Origin: Hymenobacter negativus
GTDB lineage: Bacteria; Bacteroidota; Bacteroidia; Cytophagales; Hymenobacteraceae
Reading direction: 5' to 3'
DNA length: 64,000 nucleotides
Assembly (NCBI RefSeq): GCF_016056375.1
Contig: NZ_JAEDAE010000001.1
Coordinates: forward strand, 868,001-932,000
Notes under the pieces: model-generated
What the model was told of the DNA's origin: nothing
Seen by the model: only the letters and a program-made list of their open reading frames with translations
The model's database searches: none
Shown here: piece by piece, positions 60,091-64,000 of the stretch
Layout: every line of letters begins with the position of its first letter
Position numbering within the stretch: the first letter of the stretch is position 1
Made by a program: the position numbers and the translations under genes

Positions 60091-60696
60091 ATGAAAAAAG
60101 TCCTGTCATTCCTCGCTCTCTGCTTCGTGTTGCTGAGCAGCTTCGTGCTTCGCTCCACCGCTGATGGCTACAAAGTCGGCGATAAAGCCACTGACTTCAA
60201 GCTGAAAAACATCGACGGCAAAATGGTGTCGCTGGCCGATAACAAGGCTGCCAAGGGCTATATCGTGGTATTTACTTGCAACACCTGCCCTTTCGCCAAA
60301 GCCTACGAAAGCCGCATCATCGACCTGAACACAAAGTATGCGCCGCTGGGCTACCCCGTGGTGGCCATCAACCCCAACGACCCGGCCGTGGCTCCCGGCG
60401 ATTCCTACGCCGCCATGCAAAGCAAAAAATACGCCTTCCCCTACCTGCAGGACGAGTCGCAGCAGGTAGCCAAAACCTACGGGGCCACGCGCACACCCCA
60501 CCTCTTCGTGCTCACCCGCCAGGGCACGGACTTTGTGGTGTCCTATATCGGCGCAATCGACGACAATTCGGAAGATGCCAAGCTGGCCAAAACCAAGTAC
60601 GTGGAGAATGCCATGACGGAAATCCTGGCTGGCAAGCCAGCAACTACCAAGGAGACGAAGGCCATTGGCTGCGGCATTAAGTGGAAACGCGCGTAG
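60091..60696 (+). CDS. Exported redoxin-like protein
   Basis: A 201-residue exported protein of the thioredoxin/AhpC-TSA type. A signal-like segment (VLSFLALCFVLLSSFVLRST) is followed by KATDFKLKNIDGKMVSLAD, VVFTCNTCPFAKAYESRIID with a CNTC pair, the second part VVAINPNDPAVAPGDSYAAM and TPHLFVLTRQG. A conserved C-terminal GCGIKWK holds another Cys. Family members with the TCNTCPFAKAYE motif are common in Bacteroidota and Planctomycetes but have no proven activity. It follows a TlpA-like gene and ends at a bidirectional terminator. Confidence 0.85.
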   Translation: MKKVLSFLALCFVLLSSFVLRSTADGYKVGDKATDFKLKNIDGKMVSLADNKAAKGYIVVFTCNTCPFAKAYESRIIDLNTKYAPLGYPVVAINPNDPAVAPGDSYAAMQSKKYAFPYLQDESQQVAKTYGATRTPHLFVLTRQGTDFVVSYIGAIDDNSEDAKLAKTKYVENAMTEILAGKPATTKETKAIGCGIKWKRA

Positions 60697-60715
60697 CTGC
60701 TCCCCGTCCTCACTG

Positions 60716-60754
60716 AAAAAGGCCCGTTCCAGATTGTTTGGAACGGGCCTTTTT
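60716..60754. terminator. Perfect-stem bidirectional terminator
   Basis: AAAAAGGCCCGTTCC pairs with GGAACGGGCCTTTTT across a 9-nt loop. It separates the convergent redoxin-like gene (stop 60696) and quinone oxidoreductase (stop 60762). Confidence 0.9.
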
Positions 60755-60761
60755 ACTTGGG

Positions 60762-61736
60762 CTATTGCCCTATTTCCAGCACAATTTTGCCAATATGGGC
60801 GCTGCTTTCCATCAGTTCGTGCGCGGCCGCGGCTTCGGCCAATGGAAAGGTTTTGTAGATAACCGGACGGAACTTCCCCGCCGCAATAAGCGGCCACACG
60901 TGTTGCGCCACGGCGGCTGCCAGCGCGGCCTTGAAATCGGCTGAGCGCGGCCGGAGCGTGCTGCCCGTAATGCTCAGCCGCCGCCGCATCACCTCCAACG
61001 CGTTGAATTCGCCTTTGCTGCCCTGCATGGCATTCACAAACACTAGGCGGCCGTCGTCATTTAGCAGGCGCAGGTTTTTGGCAATGTAGTCGCCGCCAAC
61101 CATGTCGAGAATCACATCGACGCCTTCATCTTTCAGCACCTCCTCAAAATCCTGGGTTTTGTAGTTAATGGCCCAGTCAGCACCCAATTTTCGGCAGGCG
61201 GCGCATTTAGCATCATCGCCGGCCGTTACAGCCACGCGGCTGCCCAGCGCCTTGGCCAGCTGAATGGCCGTGGTGCCAATGCCGCTGCTGCCACCGTGCA
61301 CCAGCAGGGTCTCGCCGGGCTGCAAGCCCCCGCGCTGAAACACATTATGCCACACCGTAAACACGGTTTCGGGCAGGGCGGCCGCTTTGGTTAGGGTCAG
61401 TTCGGTCGGCACGGGAAGGCAGTGGCGGGCGTCCACCACGGCGTATTCGGCATAGCCCCCGGCGGGCAGCAGGGCGCACACGGCATCGCCTGGTTGCCAT
61501 TTAGCCACAGCGGCTCCGCAAGCTTCTACCGTACCGGCAATTTCCAGGCCGGGCACTAGGCCGGTTACATCGCCGCTTCCGGCATACTTGCCCTGACGCA
61601 TCAGCACGTCGGGCCGGTTTACGCCGGCGGCGTGCACCCGAATGAGCACCTCTTGCGCCGAAGGTTGTGGCTTGGGCTGCTGCTGAAGCTGAAGCGCCCC
61701 GGGGCCGCCGGGCTGCTGGATAACAATGGCATTCAT
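60762..61736 (-). CDS. NAD(P)H:quinone oxidoreductase (zeta-crystallin/PIG3-like)
   Basis: A 324-residue medium-chain dehydrogenase without zinc ligands. The N-terminal GroES-like part has VLIRVHAAGVNRPDVLMRQG and GLEIAGTVEACG; the Rossmann part has LVHGGSSGIGTTAIQLAKAL and GADWAINYKTQDFEE. The family transfers hydride from NAD(P)H to quinones or enones and lies close to TP53I3/PIG3. It is the third short-chain or medium-chain oxidoreductase in this half of the window. It is preceded on the same strand, after a terminator (61796-61819), by a PAS protein gene. Confidence 0.9.
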   Translation of the reverse strand: MNAIVIQQPGGPGALQLQQQPKPQPSAQEVLIRVHAAGVNRPDVLMRQGKYAGSGDVTGLVPGLEIAGTVEACGAAVAKWQPGDAVCALLPAGGYAEYAVVDARHCLPVPTELTLTKAAALPETVFTVWHNVFQRGGLQPGETLLVHGGSSGIGTTAIQLAKALGSRVAVTAGDDAKCAACRKLGADWAINYKTQDFEEVLKDEGVDVILDMVGGDYIAKNLRLLNDDGRLVFVNAMQGSKGEFNALEVMRRRLSITGSTLRPRSADFKAALAAAVAQHVWPLIAAGKFRPVIYKTFPLAEAAAAHELMESSAHIGKIVLEIGQ

Positions 61737-61795
61737 AAGAAACAGGAAAATGGGCGCCCCAACGGGCCATGAGCCGATAATACCGCTACTAACGC

Positions 61796-61819
61796 AAAAC
61801 GGCTCCGAAGAGCCGTTTT
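61796..61819 (-). terminator. Terminator after the PAS protein gene
   Basis: AAAACGGCTC pairs with GAGCCGTTTT around CGAA. It lies 23 bp downstream of the stop of the PAS protein gene and upstream of the quinone oxidoreductase start. Confidence 0.8.
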
Positions 61820-61842
61820 GAACAATATTTCCTTCGCAAACC

Positions 61843-62370
61843 CTACTTACCAGCCGCTTCGCGCAACTGCTTCACTTCGCGCTCCAAATCCAGGGTCCGG
61901 AACATCACCTTGGCCTCAAGGTCGGAGTAAGCAGCTTCAAGCTGGTCGCGCATCTGGCGCTGTTCCTGAATATCAGTGCAGGTGCCAAACCAGGCGATAA
62001 TCTGGCCATCCTCGCTCCGGCGCGGCAGGGCCTGCCCCAAAAACCAGCGGTACGAACCATCTTTGGCCTTGAAGCGGTACTCGATGTTGTAGTCGTCGCC
62101 GGTGGCCAGCGAGTGGCCCCACACCTCGCGGGCCCGGGCACGGTCGTCGGGATGCAGCAGGTTGTTCCACATATCCGGCCCCACGCTGTCGGCCAGCACG
62201 TAGCCCGTGAAATTGGTCCAGCGCTGGTTAAAATAGGTGTGAAACCCGTTCTGGTCGGTAATCCAGACCAGCTGCGGAATCATGTCGGCCAGAAAAGTGA
62301 ACTGCTCAGGCCCCACCAGCCCGTTCTGGGCGATGGCGGGCAGTGGGGTAACTTCTTGCGGTGTGCTCAC
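61843..62370 (-). CDS. PAS domain protein with coiled-coil tail
   Basis: A 175-residue protein. One PAS domain of the PAS-PAC type (residues about 22-140) has ADMIPQLVWITDQNGFHTYF, WTNFTGY, LLHPDDRARAREVW, NIEYRFKAKDGSYRWFLGQA and the terminal TCTDIQEQRQ. A C-terminal helix (RDQLEAAYSDLEAKVMFRTL) is a coiled-coil that would normally lead into a kinase, but the protein ends there. It could be a free-standing sensor that pairs with another protein. No kinase gene is adjacent. Confidence 0.83.
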   Translation of the reverse strand: MSTPQEVTPLPAIAQNGLVGPEQFTFLADMIPQLVWITDQNGFHTYFNQRWTNFTGYVLADSVGPDMWNNLLHPDDRARAREVWGHSLATGDDYNIEYRFKAKDGSYRWFLGQALPRRSEDGQIIAWFGTCTDIQEQRQMRDQLEAAYSDLEAKVMFRTLDLEREVKQLREAAGK

Positions 62371-62407
62371 GAATCAGAAAAGCTTAAAAACCGAAATAAA
62401 AGTACAC

Positions 62408-62773
62408 TTAGGCGCGGTCGAGCTGCATTTCCATGCCCGATGCAAAGTACAGGTTCAATTGGCTGCGCAGGCCATCGGCCGAGCGCCGCAGCCGGGTGAC
62501 CAAGGCGCGGGTGGCTTCATTAGGAAGCTCGAAATTAAGATAGGGCCGGTTCATGAGCTCGTCGCGCATCACGGCCCAATTGCCGGTTTGGCTGGGGCCC
62601 GGCGGCGTGGGCCGGGCTTCCAGCTGGCCCGGCGTGAGCACCAGCCGGTCGGCCAGGGCCAACGGACTAGCGGGGTCGTTGTGGTTCAGCACCCGGCTGG
62701 CAACTTGCCATTCCCCACCAAAATAGTCATCGGGCAGATGTTGTAAATTTATATCAAGCAGCAAATCAGACAT
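62408..62773 (-). CDS. Conserved hypothetical protein
   Basis: A 121-residue soluble protein of no recognised family. It starts MSDLLLDINLQHLPDDYFGG, contains PLALADRLVLTPGQLEARPT and ends TRLRRSADGLRSQLNLYFAS. Its alternating strand-like and helical segments suggest a compact mixed fold. It lies 37 bp upstream of the PAS gene on the same strand, so the two are probably co-transcribed. No start alternative is evident. Confidence 0.65.
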   Translation of the reverse strand: MSDLLLDINLQHLPDDYFGGEWQVASRVLNHNDPASPLALADRLVLTPGQLEARPTPPGPSQTGNWAVMRDELMNRPYLNFELPNEATRALVTRLRRSADGLRSQLNLYFASGMEMQLDRA

Positions 62774-62961
62774 ACAGAAGAATAATCGTCGCGCTTAGGC
62801 GGAAAACTAACAAGGAAATGGCAATAGGGTTACCAGGATTTGATAATAATTCCAAATTTTCCGTAGTTCCCGCAAGCCATACCTTACCGCAGCGCCTAAC
62901 CCCTGTGGGCGCTGCTCCGTTCCTTGTGCAGCCCATTTAGGGCCATTATTCGTTGCAAACC

Positions 62962-63495
62962 ATGAAAAAACCACGCTTTTTGCCCGCCATTCTCGGGGCG
63001 GCGCGCTTCACCGGCCTCGCCGCCTGGCAAACCGGCCGCCTGTTTCGCCAGCTGGCAGCCCGTGCCCTCGACAGCGTGCAGGACGTGCTCCGCGCCGAAG
63101 TAGAAAAAGGCAACCTCAAGCTAGTCGCCGATTTCCTGGCCGATAAAGCCCTGCCCGCCGCCCGCGTCCTGCTCATTGAGCAAATGACCGTGCGCCTGCT
63201 GCTCCGCCTGGGCCTGCGCGGCGCGTTGGCCTCCAACGTAGTGGGCTGGGTGCTGCCCTTCGTGATTGAAAAACTAATTGCCGTGGGCCACAAAAGCGGC
63301 TTGTTTGACAAGCTGAAGGCCAACCCCACCGTTAGCGAAGCCCTCGACAAGCTCGACGAGCTGCGCAGCGCCACCTGGAAGATGCTGGTACCAGACCCCG
63401 GCAGCAGCGTCGAAATTGTGGAAGACGATGCCACTACCCCGCGCCTGCCGCTGCTGCTGGCCGCCACCACGCCCAAACCCGTTAAAACAGCCTAA
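62962..63495 (+). CDS. Hypothetical protein, helix-rich
   Basis: A 177-residue protein. The N-terminus is basic and helical (FLPAILGAARFTGLAAWQTG), followed by an amphipathic region (LQDVLRAEVEKG-type: VQDVLRAEVEKGNLKLVADF) and a hydrophobic helix (ALASNVVGWVLPFVIEKLIA). The C-terminus is acidic then Pro/Thr-rich. I recognise no family; it could be a peripheral membrane protein. The ATG at 62962 is preferred over a TTG at 62953. It stands alone, convergent to the glutamine synthetase gene, with which it shares a terminator zone. Confidence 0.6.
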   Translation: MKKPRFLPAILGAARFTGLAAWQTGRLFRQLAARALDSVQDVLRAEVEKGNLKLVADFLADKALPAARVLLIEQMTVRLLLRLGLRGALASNVVGWVLPFVIEKLIAVGHKSGLFDKLKANPTVSEALDKLDELRSATWKMLVPDPGSSVEIVEDDATTPRLPLLLAATTPKPVKTA

Positions 63496-63566
63496 TCACG
63501 CCTAACCGTCACAAGCGCAACACTAATCCTTCTGCTGGCCAGCTGCAAACGATTGCGGCCGCTTAC

Positions 63567-63597
63567 CAAAAAAAGCCACCTCACCCGAGATGGCTCT
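63567..63597 (-). terminator. Terminator after glutamine synthetase III
   Basis: AGCCACCTC at 63574-63582 pairs with GAGATGGCT at 63587-63595 with one G-T-type mismatch; a T-run follows on the minus strand. It lies 65 bp after the stop of the glutamine synthetase gene. Confidence 0.75.
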
Positions 63598-63661
63598 TTC
63601 AAAACCGGGGCGCGGCGAGAATTCCCACCCAACACCGGACCCGATTCCGTCCGCTGACGAA

Positions 63662-64000
63662 TTACCGGCTGAACAACAGTTCGCGGTACTTCACCAGCGG
63701 CCAGTCCTCGTCGGCCACCATCTGCTCCAGCTTATCAACGGCGCGGCGGATGGGGTCGAATTTTGGTTTTACTTCCTCGCAGTACGCTACCGCCAGCTCG
63801 CGGGCGTCTCCGATTTTGTTGGCTTGCTTACGCGACTCCGTCATGGCGTCGGCGTTGGTTTTGATGGTCGCTACGTGGCGGGAAATGGCTTTAATCATTT
63901 CCAGCGTCACCTGGCTGTGCTCATCGTCGAGGCCGAGCTCGCGCAGGCCGCGCACGTTGTTCACCAGCTTGGTCTGATACGAAAGCGCGGTCGGAATGAT
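63662..64000 (-). CDS. glnN: Type III glutamine synthetase, C-terminal part (cut by window edge)
   Basis: The minus strand reads 113 codons from the right edge to a TAA at 63662. The C-terminal sequence IIPTALSYQTKLVNNVRGLR and YCEEVKPKFDPIRRAVDKLE ending VKYRELLFSR matches the tail of type III glutamine synthetase (about 730 residues, dodecameric), which is the usual enzyme in Bacteroidota for making glutamine from glutamate and ammonia. The rest lies beyond the window. Identity rests on this C-terminal domain only, but the motif is distinctive. Confidence 0.85.
   Translation of the reverse strand: MIPTALSYQTKLVNNVRGLRELGLDDEHSQVTLEMIKAISRHVATIKTNADAMTESRKQANKIGDARELAVAYCEEVKPKFDPIRRAVDKLEQMVADEDWPLVKYRELLFSR

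Overview
The window is a GC-rich, gene-dense piece of a Bacteroidota chromosome, most likely Hymenobacter or a close Cytophagales relative. Support comes from a secreted protein with a C-terminal type IX secretion sorting domain, the type IX regulator PorX, the fused LpxC/FabZ enzyme, the long form of IspG, a type III glutamine synthetase, a TonB plug protein and many -7 promoter elements of the TAnnTTTG type. Both ends cut through genes: topoisomerase IV subunit B on the left and glutamine synthetase III on the right. I see no rRNA, tRNA, CRISPR array, prophage or complete insertion sequence.

Layout. 1-5200: parE end, AI-2E-type exporter, exonuclease/GIY-YIG nuclease, zinc alcohol dehydrogenase and a small membrane-anchored partner. 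5394-7349: type IX cargo protein. 7366-18999, all on the minus strand: a short-chain fatty acid module made of an InsA-like DNA-binding protein, outer membrane porin, MHS-type major facilitator transporter, small membrane protein, SSS-STAC histidine kinase, receiver-only response regulator, propionyl-CoA synthetase and acetyl-CoA synthetase. 19000-25560: M28 peptidase, flavin reductase, two small proteins, alanine dehydrogenase, TsaE, aminotransferase and a lone TonB plug protein. 25582-28638: PorX and an HD phosphohydrolase. 28803-33040: lipid A genes lpxD, lpxC/fabZ, lpxA and an ABC ATPase. 33244-37503: acidic protein, DUF4197 protein, cinA and two unknown minus-strand genes. 37682-44842: ribBA, two glycosyltransferases, a potassium channel and dnaG. 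45061-55075: leuS, M14 peptidase, small genes, a phytanoyl-CoA dioxygenase-like enzyme, a frameshifted SMI1/KNR4 gene and ispG. 55390-64000: SDR, lipase maturation factor, CrtI-like oxidoreductase, two thioredoxin-fold proteins, quinone oxidoreductase, a PAS protein, small unknowns and glutamine synthetase III.

The most system-like part is the fatty acid module. It combines import across both membranes (porin, MHS carrier), activation (PrpE, Acs) and a sensor whose input domain is itself a solute:sodium symporter. This resembles the CbrA/CrbS acetate-switch kinases, but the regulator here has no output domain and a transposase-derived DNA-binding protein sits at the head of the cluster.

A second theme is a family of inverted repeats scattered between genes. 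In two places these repeats supply coding sequence: the last residues of the histidine kinase and the apparent start codon of the ABC ATPase. One 201-bp copy has perfect 42-nt arms. Other notable points are a duplicated cinA 3' end that brackets an inserted gene, an SMI1/KNR4 gene apparently broken by loss of one copy of an 8-bp repeat, and several promoters placed so close to the start codon that the transcripts would be leaderless.
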